Source: Opitutales bacterium
GTDB lineage: Bacteria > Verrucomicrobiota > Verrucomicrobiia > Opitutales > T3Sed10-336
DNA length: 32,315 bases
Direction of reading: 5' to 3'
NCBI GenBank assembly: GCA_007132315.1
Contig: SLOW01000259.1
Span: 1-32,315, forward strand
The notes beneath the pieces were generated by a model. That model saw nothing but the letters and a program-made list of their open reading frames with translations. It was not told the origin of the DNA and did not search any database. Every line of letters begins with the position of its first letter. The stretch's first letter is position 1. The translations under genes and the position numbers were made by a program. Of the stretch, positions 16,034 to 24,187 are shown piece by piece.

Positions 16034-17194
16034 ATGAACCGATCGGAAAAAGAAAAATGGATGGGGCGCGCCCTGGAGCTGGCGCGGCAGGCGTGGGGGG
16101 AAACGCATCCCAATCCAATGGTTGGCGCCGTCCTGGTGGACTACGGTCAAGTGCTCGCCGAGGGCTGTCACCGGCGCGCCGGTGAGCAGCACGCCGAAGC
16201 GGAAGCACTGGCTCAGGTCTCGGAGCCCATTTCCGATACCGCAGTGCTGTACGTCACGTTGGAGCCCTGTTGCACCACCGGTCGCACCGGGCCTTGCACG
16301 GAGGTCATCCGCGACAGCGGTGTCAGAAATGTGGTGGTCGGAGCGCTCGACCCCAACCCCGAACACAACGGCCGCGGCGTGGCCTGGCTGAAAGAGCATG
16401 GGCTCCAGGTGGAATCCGGCATCCTGCAGGAGGAGTGCGAGGACCTGAATCTCATCTTCAACCACCTCATCAACACGGGCCAACCGCTGATCGCGGGCAA
16501 GATGGCGACCACCCTGGACGGCAAAATCGCCTGTCGCACCGGGCAGTCGAAATGGATCACCGGGGAGATCGCCCGCGAGGACGTCATGCGCTGGCGGCGC
16601 CTGTTTCCGGCGGTCGCGGTGGGGACCGGTACCGTCTTGTCCGACCAGCCGCGCCTGACCAGCCGTCTGGGCGACCGAGAGTGGTGTCCGGTCCGGATGG
16701 TGTTCGACGGCATGCTGCGCACGGCGAACCAGCGGGAGTTCCCCCGACTGTACACGGATGAGTTTCGCGAGCGTACCATCGTGGTCACCACCGAGCTTGC
16801 GGGCACGGGTTACGTGCGCCGGCTGGAACGGGAGGGGATTCGGGTCTGGGTGCTCTCGGCCGAAAATTCCTTGGTTTCCTATCAGTCGTTCCGGGACCGC
16901 TGCAGCCAGGAAGAAATCGACGGGGTGTTTATCGAGGGCGGCTCGCAATTGCTTAGCGGTATGATTCAGCACGCGGCGCTGGATTACCTGTTTGTTTACC
17001 AGGCGCCGATTCTGTTTGGCGACGACAAGGCAAAAGCTTCCGTGCGCGGGCTGCGCACGGAACGCATCGACCAGGCCGTGCGACTTCGCAACACCCGTCA
17101 CGCGGTGGTGGGTGACGACCGTTTGATTCGGGGATTTGTTAAGTACCCTTCCAGCATGCAGGTGGATGAACTTCTATTTAGCCACTTCAAATGA
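16034..17194 (+). CDS. ribD: Bifunctional diaminohydroxyphosphoribosylaminopyrimidine deaminase / 5-amino-6-(5-phosphoribosylamino)uracil reductase
   Basis: The protein is 386 aa from the ATG at 16034; an in-frame TTG at 16016 is less likely. The N-terminal deaminase domain has HPNPMVGAVLV (25-35), the zinc ligand and catalytic pair H53-A-E55, and TLEPCCTTGRTGPC (75-88), giving zinc ligands C79 and C88. The C-terminal reductase domain begins GKMATTLDGKIA and includes WITGE and GTGTVLSDQPRLT. The two domains perform steps two and three of riboflavin synthesis from GTP in the cytoplasm. No other rib gene is present. Its last 29 bases overlap the start of the pyrophosphatase gene in another frame, implying cotranscription. 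Confidence 0.95.
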   Translation: MNRSEKEKWMGRALELARQAWGETHPNPMVGAVLVDYGQVLAEGCHRRAGEQHAEAEALAQVSEPISDTAVLYVTLEPCCTTGRTGPCTEVIRDSGVRNVVVGALDPNPEHNGRGVAWLKEHGLQVESGILQEECEDLNLIFNHLINTGQPLIAGKMATTLDGKIACRTGQSKWITGEIAREDVMRWRRLFPAVAVGTGTVLSDQPRLTSRLGDREWCPVRMVFDGMLRTANQREFPRLYTDEFRERTIVVTTELAGTGYVRRLEREGIRVWVLSAENSLVSYQSFRDRCSQEEIDGVFIEGGSQLLSGMIQHAALDYLFVYQAPILFGDDKAKASVRGLRTERIDQAVRLRNTRHAVVGDDRLIRGFVKYPSSMQVDELLFSHFK

Positions 17195-17825
17195 CCACAA
17201 GATAACGGAGTTCCGGCGGTTGCTGGCCGACCGCGGGCTCACCGGCATCTCCGTTCGCGGCGCTGCGGAACTCGGCGGCATGCCGCCGGTTGCCGAAACC
17301 GCCTCCGGTTTCGCCGGCAACGCCCGTTTGAAGGCGCGCGCCCTCCGGGAACGGGCCGGCCGGCGGGGCTGGGTGCTGGCGGACGACAGCGGCTTGGAAG
17401 TGGATGCCCTGGCCGGAGCGCCCGGTGTTCGGTCCGCCCGCTACGCCGGGGAAAACGCTTCCGACCCGGAGAACAACGCGCGCCTGCTGCGCGAGCTGGA
17501 AGGCGTGTCCCCCGAATGCCGAACGGCGCGGTTTCGTTGTTGCCTGGTGCTGATCTCGCCCGATGCCGAGGAATTCGTGTTCGAGGGAAGCTGTGAGGGC
17601 CGGATCGCGGAAGAAGCGTCCGGAACGGCCGGTTTCGGCTACGATCCGTTGTTCGTGCCGGAAGGGCGCAACGCCACATTTGCGGCCCTCCGGCGGGAGG
17701 AAAAGGATCGCCTCAGCCACCGCGCCCGCGCCTGGGAGAAGCTAGCCGCCTGGCTGGAAAAGCGGTCGATTATCGGCCGGGACGACGCCGAGACCAAGCG
17801 GTCGCACGGCCGGCCGGAGGAGTGA
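17166..17825 (+). CDS. rdgB: Non-canonical purine NTP pyrophosphatase (RdgB/HAM1 family)
   Basis: The protein is 219 aa, slightly longer than usual. It starts FYLATSNDHKITEF, matching the family's ATxNxxK substrate motif. ADDSGLEVDALAGAPGVRSARYAGE (72-96) is the diagnostic central block, and GFGYDPLFVPEG and LSHRARAWEKL follow in order. The enzyme hydrolyses XTP, dITP and related damaged nucleotides to monophosphates, keeping them out of DNA and RNA. The ATG at 17166 directly precedes the conserved motif and lies inside ribD. The last 25 residues after the conserved SHRARA helix are an extra tail. Confidence 0.94.
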   Translation: MNFYLATSNDHKITEFRRLLADRGLTGISVRGAAELGGMPPVAETASGFAGNARLKARALRERAGRRGWVLADDSGLEVDALAGAPGVRSARYAGENASDPENNARLLRELEGVSPECRTARFRCCLVLISPDAEEFVFEGSCEGRIAEEASGTAGFGYDPLFVPEGRNATFAALRREEKDRLSHRARAWEKLAAWLEKRSIIGRDDAETKRSHGRPEE

Positions 17826-17840
17826 GGGTCACTTTCTGCC

Positions 17841-17863
17841 GGAGGGCGGCGCTCCCGCGCCGC
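17841..17863. repeat. GC-rich hairpin repeat, copy 2
   Basis: This is an exact second copy of the 23-base segment at 2472-2494, including GCGGCGC-TCCC-GCGCCGC (17846-17863). It lies 16 bases after the stop codon of the XTP/dITP pyrophosphatase gene, again just downstream of a coding region. Confidence 0.7.
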
Positions 17864-17901
17864 AGGTACCGGACACGAGGAGACGGTCTGCGTGAATTAC
17901 C

Positions 17902-17931
17902 TTTACCTGGAGTCAGGGAATTTCCTATAAA
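17902..17931 (+). promoter_or_regulatory. Candidate promoter of the small membrane-protein gene
   Basis: TATAAA (17926-17931) is preceded by TTTACC (17902-17907) with an 18-base spacer. The -10 box ends only nine bases before the ATG at 17941, so transcription would begin within about three bases of the start codon and the mRNA would be leaderless or nearly so. Confidence 0.4.
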
Positions 17932-17940
17932 GCGGACGTC

Positions 17941-18147
17941 ATGAAAATCGAGCCGGAAGAAGACGACGACGAACCCGCCGAGTTCGGGTGGGTCGATGAG
18001 GACGAAAACGAAGTTCCGGAGGATAAGGGCACGACCTTGAGTTCCGTGGGTCCGGTGGCGGCCTGGATCATGGGCGGGCTGGTCGGGCTTTTTGTGCTCT
18101 ACTTGATCATGCGTCTGATGCTCTCTCTCGCCGATTATTTCGGCTGA
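17941..18147 (+). CDS. Small acidic single-pass membrane protein, unknown function
   Basis: The predicted protein is 68 aa. Residues 1-30 are strongly acidic (EPEEDDDEPAEF, VDEDENEVPED). Residues 39-62 (VAAWIMGGLVGLFVLYLIMRLMLS) form one clear hydrophobic helix, leaving a C-terminal ADYFG. There is no signal peptidase site, so it is likely a tail- or single-span-anchored inner-membrane protein. I do not recognise the family. No Shine-Dalgarno sequence is seen, but a TATAAA box is very near the ATG. The composition (charged half plus membrane helix) argues against a chance frame. About 150 bases without any gene follow, up to the HU terminator. Confidence 0.6.
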   Translation: MKIEPEEDDDEPAEFGWVDEDENEVPEDKGTTLSSVGPVAAWIMGGLVGLFVLYLIMRLMLSLADYFG

Positions 18148-18307
18148 GAGCGGGGGCGAACCGGCACGTCGATTTCGGCGGGCATGTGAGCACGCAACGG
18201 CGGGATGAGATCGAAGAACACTGGGATCGTCACACCACGCTCCGGTAGAGCGTCCGATCACCACACAAAAGACCGAGCGATTGAGCCGGCTATCTTTGGT
18301 GAAAACG

Positions 18308-18335
18308 AAAAAACCCGCAACGTTCTCGTTGCGGG
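18308..18335 (-). terminator. Intrinsic terminator of the HU-family gene
   Basis: On the minus strand a perfect 9-bp stem CCCGCAACG/CGTTGCGGG with loop AGAA is followed directly by six T residues. It begins about 30 bases after the stop codon of the HU-family gene. This is the clearest rho-independent terminator in the window. Confidence 0.93.
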
Positions 18336-18365
18336 CTTATTTATTCTAAATCGGATAAAATCGGC

Positions 18366-18641
18366 TCAGGCCATCGCCTTGAGGCCGGTTCCCGGTTTGA
18401 ACTTCACCGTTTTGGAAGCTTTGATCTTGATGGGTTCCTTCGTGCGCGGGTTGATGCCTTTGCGGGCGGCCCGCTTGGCCACACTGAAGGTGCCGAAGCC
18501 GGCCAGCTGAACGGATTTGTCTTTCTTGACGCCTTTCTTGATTCCTTCGAGGACGGCATCGACGGAACGTTCGGCGGCGGCTTTGGATGAGTCCGCGCCA
18601 AGTGACTTCTGTACTGCTTCAACGAGTTCTGATTTGTTCAT
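18366..18641 (-). CDS. HU/IHF-family DNA-binding protein
   Basis: The protein is 91 aa, standard for HU. MNKSELVEAVQKSLGADSSK is the dimerisation helix region. GFGTFSVAKRAARKG leads into the beta-arm, whose tip carries the intercalating proline in GINPRTKEP. KIKASKTVKFKPGTGLK closes the saddle. It binds and bends DNA as a dimer and helps compact the nucleoid. The start at 18641 fits the family exactly; an in-frame upstream ATG at 18722 would add residues foreign to HU. It is a single-gene transcript with its own strong terminator. HU and IHF subunits cannot be told apart safely here. Confidence 0.95.
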   Translation of the reverse strand: MNKSELVEAVQKSLGADSSKAAAERSVDAVLEGIKKGVKKDKSVQLAGFGTFSVAKRAARKGINPRTKEPIKIKASKTVKFKPGTGLKAMA

Positions 18642-18661
18642 TTGTTCTTGAGTGAGGGTTC

Positions 18662-18740
18662 TATTAACGCGTTTCGCGTTGTTAACAGGGGCATCGAAGC
18701 GGATTATTCGATGTTTCGTCAACCTAAATCCCGCTATTTA
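18662..18740 (-). promoter_or_regulatory. Leader/promoter region of the HU-family gene with dyad symmetries
   Basis: About 25 bases before the start codon AACGCG-TTT-CGCGTT (18666-18680) is a perfect dyad, extended by flanking TTAA sequences. Further upstream CCGCT-TAAAT-AGCGG forms another short dyad. The region is AT-rich compared with its surroundings. TTGACG and AATAAT occur on the minus strand, but only 11 bases apart, so I cannot assign a firm promoter. Autoregulatory binding or an mRNA structure is possible. Confidence 0.35.
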
Positions 18741-18846
18741 AGCGGAATTCGTTACTTTCCTGAAAGGCTGTCGGCGTCGGGGGAGCGCGGGGGGCGGTTC
18801 GCTGGCGGGCGGTGCCCCGAACGCGTGTTCCCCGGCGGTGTGGAGC

Positions 18847-19920
18847 TTAACCGGCTTCGGCCTTTTCCTGGGCTTGCAGACAGAGCTCTGCGGCCTTGAA
18901 CGCGTGGGTTTGGGTCATGGCGTTTTCGGTGCGGTTCAGGCAATCGAGAACCAGCTGGCCGAAGTACGGGTAACCAACCTTTCCGTTAAGATCCATGTGT
19001 TGCTCGCCGTCCTGGTTCACCAGGTAGAGCTGGTTGCCTTTGCGGCCGGTGGCGATCTCGATGTATTTGCGCAATTCGATGTAGCCGTCGGTTCCGAGTA
19101 TAAACGTGCGGCCGTCGCCCCAGGTGCTCAAGCCTTCGGGCGTGAACCAGTCGACGCGGAAGTAGAAGGAGGCACCGTTGTCGCCGGCGAGCGAGGCCTC
19201 GCCGAAGTCTTCCAGTTCCGGATAGTCCGGGTGGTTGAAGTTGGCGACCCGGGCTGAATTGATCGTGGCGTCGGTCGCTCCCGTGTAGTGCAGAAACTGT
19301 TCGCACTGGTGGCTGCCGATATCGGTCAGGATGCCGCCATACTCCTTTTTGCGATAAAACCAATCCGGGCGTTTGCTCGGGTCGCCCAGGCGGTGCGGAC
19401 CGAAACCGACGACTTGCAGGACGCGGCCGATGGCGCCCTGTTCGATGAGTTCCCCGGCGAAGATGGCGCATTCCACATGCAGCCGTTCGCTGTAGTACAC
19501 GGCGTACTTGCGCCCGGTTTCGGCGACCTTTTTGCGGGCCGCTTCGAGCTGGTCCATCGAGGTGAACGGTGTCTTGTCGGTGAAATAGTCCTTGCCGGAA
19601 TCCATCACGCGGAGGCCGAGCGGGCCGCGTTGATTGGGGATGGCTGCGGCGGCCACGAGTTTGATGGCGGGGTCGTCCAGGATCTGTTCTTCGCTGGAGG
19701 CCACCTGGACCGTGGGGAATTTCTGGCGGAACGCTTCGATCTTCGCCGGATCGGGATCATAGACGTAGCGCAGGTCCGCGCCGGCTTCGATCAGCCCGTT
19801 GCACTGTCCGTGGATATGCCCGTGGTCGAGACCGATCACGGCGATGGGAAACTCGCCTTTTTCGACTACGGGTGCTGGTTTGCCCTGGGGGGCGTAGTTC
19901 ATGCCGTCTTTTGTGCTCAT
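18847..19920 (-). CDS. Gfo/Idh/MocA family oxidoreductase (cluster gene 3)
   Basis: The protein is 357 aa. The N-terminal nucleotide fold starts FPIAVIGLDHGHIHGQC, a GLDHGH variant of the usual GxGxxG turn. The EKP position reads TDKTPF, keeping the lysine. The C-terminal domain contains YYSERLHVECAIFAGELI, GGILTDIGSHQCEQFL (the helix holding the substrate-site histidine) and a long beta sheet. There is no signal peptide. It is the last gene of a minus-strand cluster with a sugar isomerase (42-base gap) and a second oxidoreductase, suggesting successive redox steps on one sugar or cyclitol. The substrate is unknown. No terminator with a U-tract follows. Confidence 0.88.
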   Translation of the reverse strand: MSTKDGMNYAPQGKPAPVVEKGEFPIAVIGLDHGHIHGQCNGLIEAGADLRYVYDPDPAKIEAFRQKFPTVQVASSEEQILDDPAIKLVAAAAIPNQRGPLGLRVMDSGKDYFTDKTPFTSMDQLEAARKKVAETGRKYAVYYSERLHVECAIFAGELIEQGAIGRVLQVVGFGPHRLGDPSKRPDWFYRKKEYGGILTDIGSHQCEQFLHYTGATDATINSARVANFNHPDYPELEDFGEASLAGDNGASFYFRVDWFTPEGLSTWGDGRTFILGTDGYIELRKYIEIATGRKGNQLYLVNQDGEQHMDLNGKVGYPYFGQLVLDCLNRTENAMTQTHAFKAAELCLQAQEKAEAG

Positions 19921-19962
19921 AGTGGTTTTGTTAAAGGGTCGGGGCCGCGGGAAATCCGCGAA

Positions 19963-20737
19963 TCAATTGTCGCAGAGGTGATCGAGGATGTATTCAAAAC
20001 TCTGTCGTGCGGAGTCGAAGGGATCGCCGGGGCAGGTGTCCTGTTCGACCGCGAACCATCGGCAGCCGCTTTCCTCGGCGGCGGCGATGATGGGCCGGAA
20101 ATTGATGTTGCCGTTGCCGATTTCGGCGTAGTCGGGTTTCCGCTCTTCGGTGACGCGGTAGTCCTTGAGGTGAATGATGGGAAGCCGCCCCGCTAGTTTG
20201 CGGCACCAGTCTAGCGGACTGGCTCCTCCGTACTGAACCCAGTACGTGTCGATTTCGCCTTGAAGGTAACGGGAATCGGTTTTTTCGAATATCAGATCGA
20301 ATACGGTGCGGTCGCCGATGCGTCGAAACTCGTGATTGTGGTTGTGGTAGGCGAGTGTCAGTCCGGCTTCGTGCAGGACCCCGGCCAGAACGGTTGAGCT
20401 TTTCGATCAGGGCGTGCACCGCGTCGGCCGATCCGAAGTCGATGCCCTTGGGAGCTGGATACGCGGTGATCTCGCAGCCCAGGGCGCGCAGGCGATCCAC
20501 GACTTTTTCCGGCTCGTCGAGAATGGTGCCGGACGGTTCGTGGGTGGCGCATATGCGGAGGCCTTCGCCGTCGGTGATGGAAACGAGTTCCTTTTCGTCG
20601 ATCGGCCCCATACCGCTTACCTGAATGGCACGGTAGCCGATGGCGGCGACTTTCTTGAGGGAGGCGGCGATATCGGCCGGTGTCTTGAGGGCGTTGCGGA
20701 TGGTGTAGGTCTGAAGCGCGATTTGCTCGATTTTCAT
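19963..20737 (-). pseudogene. Sugar phosphate isomerase/epimerase (IolE-like TIM barrel), frame broken by one base
   Basis: The frame from the ATG at 20737 begins normally (IEQIALQTYTIRNALKTPADI) but turns into Arg/Pro-rich nonsense after EKLNRSGR. Removing one C from the C4 run at 20379-20382 restores a continuous 257-residue protein. It continues GRVLHEAGLTLAYHNHNHEF, FEKTDSRYLQGEIDTYWV, LPIIHLKDYR, EIGNGNINF and WFAVEQD, and stops at 19963-19965. The restored part carries the expected divalent-metal and active-site residues of AP-endonuclease-2-type isomerases/epimerases (E and D in GEIDTYW, H in IIHLKD, E in FAVEQD). Because every other part is intact, a base-calling error or a very recent mutation is more likely than an old pseudogene. 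It lies between two Gfo/Idh genes. Confidence 0.88.
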
Positions 20738-20781
20738 AGGTCGTGTCGGTCGGGAGGTCGGGGTGAGAGCGGCTGGCGGGG

Positions 20782-21948
20782 TCAGGTGTTGAAGGAGTTG
20801 GACAAGTCTTCCTCGACCCGGCGGACTTCCTTTTTTTGAAACGTGGAGTTTTCGATGCGCTCGCGCAGGGCTGACTCGTACTCGGCGCCTTCGATGGGCA
20901 GCTCGACGCTAGCGTCGCGGAACGCGGACAGGAGAATGGCGTTGGCCAGTTCCACGGAATGGATTCCCTCGGCGGCCGGGGCGATGAGTTCGGTTCCGTC
21001 GACGATGGCGTCCACGAAATTTTTGAGGATTTCGTTGTGCTGCCCCCCGTGCCCGCGCACGGGGATATTGACATCCCACACCGGCGGCCTGCCGAAACTA
21101 AACTCGGACCGGCGGCTGAATTCCGTCATGGGGGTTTCATTGCGCAGAAAACTGAGCCGGTCCTCTTCGACCACCAATCGGCCGCGCTCGCCCGTGATTT
21201 CCAGGCGGTTGGTGCCGGGTGCTTCGCCCGTGCTGGTGATGAAGATGCCGTTGGCGCCGTCGGCGTATTCCAGGTAGGCGGTGACCTCGTCCTCGACCTC
21301 GATGTCGTGGTGGCGGCCGAAGCCGCAGAAGGCGCGGACTTTTTGCGGCATCCCGAACATCCATTGGAACAGGTCGAGCTGGTGGGGGCATTGATTGAGC
21401 AGGACGCCGCCGCCCTCGCCCTTCCAGGTCGCCCGCCACCCGCCCGAAGCGTAGTACATTTCCGTGCGGAACCATTTTGTGATGATCCAGTTTACCCGGC
21501 GGATCGCGCCGAGTTCACCGTCCCGGATCAGCTGGCGCACCTTGCGGTAGTGGGGGTCGGTCCGCTGGTTGAACATCGCGGCGAAAACCTGCTTTGGGCC
21601 GCCGCGGTGGGCGGCGATCAACCGTTCGCAATCAGCCTTGTGCACGGAGATCGGTTTCTCGACCAGCACGTGCAGACCCGCTTCCAGGGCTTCGATGCCC
21701 AGGGTGGTGTGTGAGTAGTGGGGGGTGGCGATCAACACGGCATCGATTTCTCCCGACCGCAGCATTTCCGAGGGATCGGAAAACGCTTTCGCCTCCGGAA
21801 CCCGGTCGCGGTTGCTCTCGACCGCGTCACAAATCGCCGTGAGCCGACAGCGTGGGATTTTTCCGTCCAGTACATTGCGCGCATGGGTGGAGCCCATGTT
21901 GCCGATACCGATGATGCCCAAGCGGACGTCTGAATTGGAATTTGCCAT
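20782..21948 (-). CDS. Gfo/Idh/MocA family oxidoreductase (cluster gene 1)
   Basis: The protein is 388 aa. It has LGIIGIGNMGSTHARNV (9-25) for NAD(P), DAVLIATPHYSHTTLGIEAL, and a canonical EKP in HVLVEKPISVHK. GGVLLNQCPHQLDLFQWMFG supplies the usual substrate-site histidine helix. The overall length and the TKWFRTEMYYASGGWRATW region are common in environmental sugar dehydrogenases of the family. The start at 21948 lacks a Shine-Dalgarno sequence. It leads a three-gene cluster with the isomerase 44 bases downstream. The 193-base gap to divergent miaA would hold its promoter, but I see no convincing box. Confidence 0.9.
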   Translation of the reverse strand: MANSNSDVRLGIIGIGNMGSTHARNVLDGKIPRCRLTAICDAVESNRDRVPEAKAFSDPSEMLRSGEIDAVLIATPHYSHTTLGIEALEAGLHVLVEKPISVHKADCERLIAAHRGGPKQVFAAMFNQRTDPHYRKVRQLIRDGELGAIRRVNWIITKWFRTEMYYASGGWRATWKGEGGGVLLNQCPHQLDLFQWMFGMPQKVRAFCGFGRHHDIEVEDEVTAYLEYADGANGIFITSTGEAPGTNRLEITGERGRLVVEEDRLSFLRNETPMTEFSRRSEFSFGRPPVWDVNIPVRGHGGQHNEILKNFVDAIVDGTELIAPAAEGIHSVELANAILLSAFRDASVELPIEGAEYESALRERIENSTFQKKEVRRVEEDLSNSFNT

Positions 21949-22141
21949 GGGTACGATTCAACCGCCCCGACGGGAAATGTCTATGGGAAAACGTCTTGAA
22001 AGCAGGGAAATTCGTGGCGCGCACCGGTAAGGTGGAGCTGGCCGCGTTGGCGCTTGCACGGAGGAACCCGCCCGATGCCAAGATACCAAATGAACGAATG
22101 GGGTTGGATTGCGGCTTGATTGTATTATTGAATGTTCCGTT

Positions 22142-23062
22142 ATGAAACCGGTCCTCTACTTGTTGAGCGGCTGTACCGCAGCCGGAAAGACGGCGCTGGC
22201 CCTGGATTGGGCCGAGCGGAACGGGGCCGAGATCGTGTCGTGCGACGCAATGCTGTTTTACCGGGGGATGGATATCGGAACGGCGAAGCCCTCTGAGGCA
22301 GAGCGTCGTCGGATTCCGCACCACCTGATCGATGTCGCCCCGGTGGATCGCGCGTTCGACGTCGGGCGCTACGCGCACGAGGCGGTTCGGGTGGTCGCAT
22401 CCATCCTGGAACTGGGGAGACGGCCGTTGATTGTCGGCGGCAGCGGATTTTACCTGATGAGCTTTCTGCGTCCGGTGGTGGACGAGGTGACGGTGGATGC
22501 GTCCGCACGAACGCGAGCCGAGGAGATACGGCGGCGGGCGGGGACGGCCGGCCAGCTGGCGGAATTGCGCCGGCTCAATCCGGACGGGCTGGATGGGCTG
22601 GACCCGGTCAATCCCCGGCGCGTGAGCCGCGCCCTGGAGCGTTGCCTGGCGTCGGGGAAGACCCTGCGGGAGCAGCGCGAGGCGTTCCGGAGGTTGCCGC
22701 TGCCTTTCGCCGGGTACGACAAGCGAATTTCTCTGATCGACCGGGACGACGAGGAGTTGAGGAAGCGGGTGCGCGAACGGGCCTTCCGGATGGTCGAGAC
22801 GGGCTTGATCGAGGAGGTCCGCCGTCTGCTCGATCGCGGCATCGGGAACAACCCCGCGGCCGCCCGGGCCATCGGCTACCGGGAAACCATCGCCTGGCTG
22901 CGCGGCTCAGAAGCGGGTGGGCGAAATGAGCTGGCGGAGCGGATCGCGGCCAACACGTGGAAGCTGGTCAAGAAGCAACGCACCTGGTTTCGCAACCAAC
23001 TGCCCGACGCCCGGCGTGTGCCGCTTTCCGGCGACGCGCCCCCGCCGGACCCGTTCACTTGA
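22142..23062 (+). CDS. miaA: tRNA dimethylallyltransferase
   Basis: The protein is 306 aa, the usual MiaA length. P-loop SGCTAAGKTALA spans 9-20, followed by IVSCDAMLFYRGMDIGTAKP, the substrate-binding block of the family. Then come HHLIDVAPVDRAFDVGRY, VGGSGFYL, PRRVSRALE, and near the end AIGYRETIAWL and KKQRTWFRNQ. It transfers a dimethylallyl group to A37 of tRNAs reading UNN codons, which improves codon-anticodon pairing. It is divergent from the oxidoreductase cluster and 260 bases before rpsL, so it is probably transcribed separately from the ribosomal genes. Confidence 0.96.
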   Translation: MKPVLYLLSGCTAAGKTALALDWAERNGAEIVSCDAMLFYRGMDIGTAKPSEAERRRIPHHLIDVAPVDRAFDVGRYAHEAVRVVASILELGRRPLIVGGSGFYLMSFLRPVVDEVTVDASARTRAEEIRRRAGTAGQLAELRRLNPDGLDGLDPVNPRRVSRALERCLASGKTLREQREAFRRLPLPFAGYDKRISLIDRDDEELRKRVRERAFRMVETGLIEEVRRLLDRGIGNNPAAARAIGYRETIAWLRGSEAGGRNELAERIAANTWKLVKKQRTWFRNQLPDARRVPLSGDAPPPDPFT

Positions 23063-23322
23063 GGAAGTATTGATGACTTTTTTCGATCCGGGCTTGCGTC
23101 CGGCCCCGGCGGCGGTCACCTTTATCCGTTTCACGCACCGCGTCGGAATTCCGGACGGGAAATGCGCGGACCCTTTGCGAAGCCGGTTGACGGGTCGCAG
23201 GCTCCGCGCAAAACGCTTCCCGTTTGAAAAACTGTCAAATTCCGCAAAAAATGACTTGCCCGTCGTTGGACGGCTCCTCATTTTGGTCTCTTTTCACCGA
23301 TTAACCGTAACACGATTCTGGC
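23063..23322 (+). promoter_or_regulatory. Upstream region and leader of the str/S10 gene block
   Basis: These 260 bases hold no recognisable gene. The last 110 are more AT-rich than the surroundings. TTGAAA (23224-23229) and AAAAAT (23247-23252), spaced by 17 bases, are the best promoter candidate. A small CCGTC-GTTG-GACGG hairpin follows at about 23262-23275 in what would be the leader. There is no Shine-Dalgarno sequence before the rpsL ATG. This is the expected site of the main ribosomal-operon promoter, but the exact boxes are uncertain. Confidence 0.4.
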
Positions 23323-23700
<378 letters not shown>

Positions 23701-23706
23701 ACGATC

Positions 23707-24180
23707 ATGTCACGTCGTCGCAGAGCCGGTCGCAGGCCGATCATTCCCGATTCCCGTTACAACAGCACGTTGGTGACGCAGCTCATCAACATGATCATGG
23801 TTGACGGGAAGAAATCCACAGCCCAGCGCATTGTCTATGGTGCGTTCGAGCGGGTGAGTGAGAAACTCGCCAAGGGAGATCCGGTCGATCTCATGCTGGG
23901 CGCCATGGAAAACATCCGCCCCCGCCTCGAGGTCAAGAGCCGCCGTGTCGGCGGCGCGACCTATCAGGTTCCGGTGGAAGTTCCTTTTGAGCGGCAGCAG
24001 AGCGTCGCCTTCCGGTGGATCATCGCGTCCGCTCGCGGTCGCAAGGGTTTGCCCATGCGCGAAGCGCTGGCGGACGAGATTGTCGATGCTTACAATAACA
24101 CCGGCGCCGTCGTCAAGAAGCGGGAGGACACCCATCGCATGGCGCAGGCCAACCGCGCGTTCGCGCATTTACGCTGGTAG
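23707..24180 (+). CDS. rpsG: 30S ribosomal protein S7
   Basis: The protein is 157 aa. It begins [20 protein letters not shown], continues [22 protein letters not shown] and ends [18 protein letters not shown], matching S7 across its length. S7 nucleates assembly of the 30S head by binding the 3' major domain of 16S rRNA and, in many bacteria, represses its own operon. The sequence before the ATG is A-rich without a Shine-Dalgarno motif. Confidence 0.98.
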   Translation: MSRRRRAGRRPIIPDSRYNSTLVTQLINMIMVDGKKSTAQRIVYGAFERVSEKLAKGDPVDLMLGAMENIRPRLEVKSRRVGGATYQVPVEVPFERQQSVAFRWIIASARGRKGLPMREALADEIVDAYNNTGAVVKKREDTHRMAQANRAFAHLRW

Positions 24181-24187
24181 TCAGATT

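Noticed and set aside
18148-18300. Possible RNA gene between the small membrane protein and the HU terminator
   Set aside because: No cloverleaf or strong extended secondary structure could be drawn; nothing supports a feature.
23074-23322. Possible small gene between miaA and rpsL (ATG at 23072)
   Set aside because: The frame merges into rpsL in another phase and the translated peptide shows no protein-like composition; the region is better read as promoter and leader.
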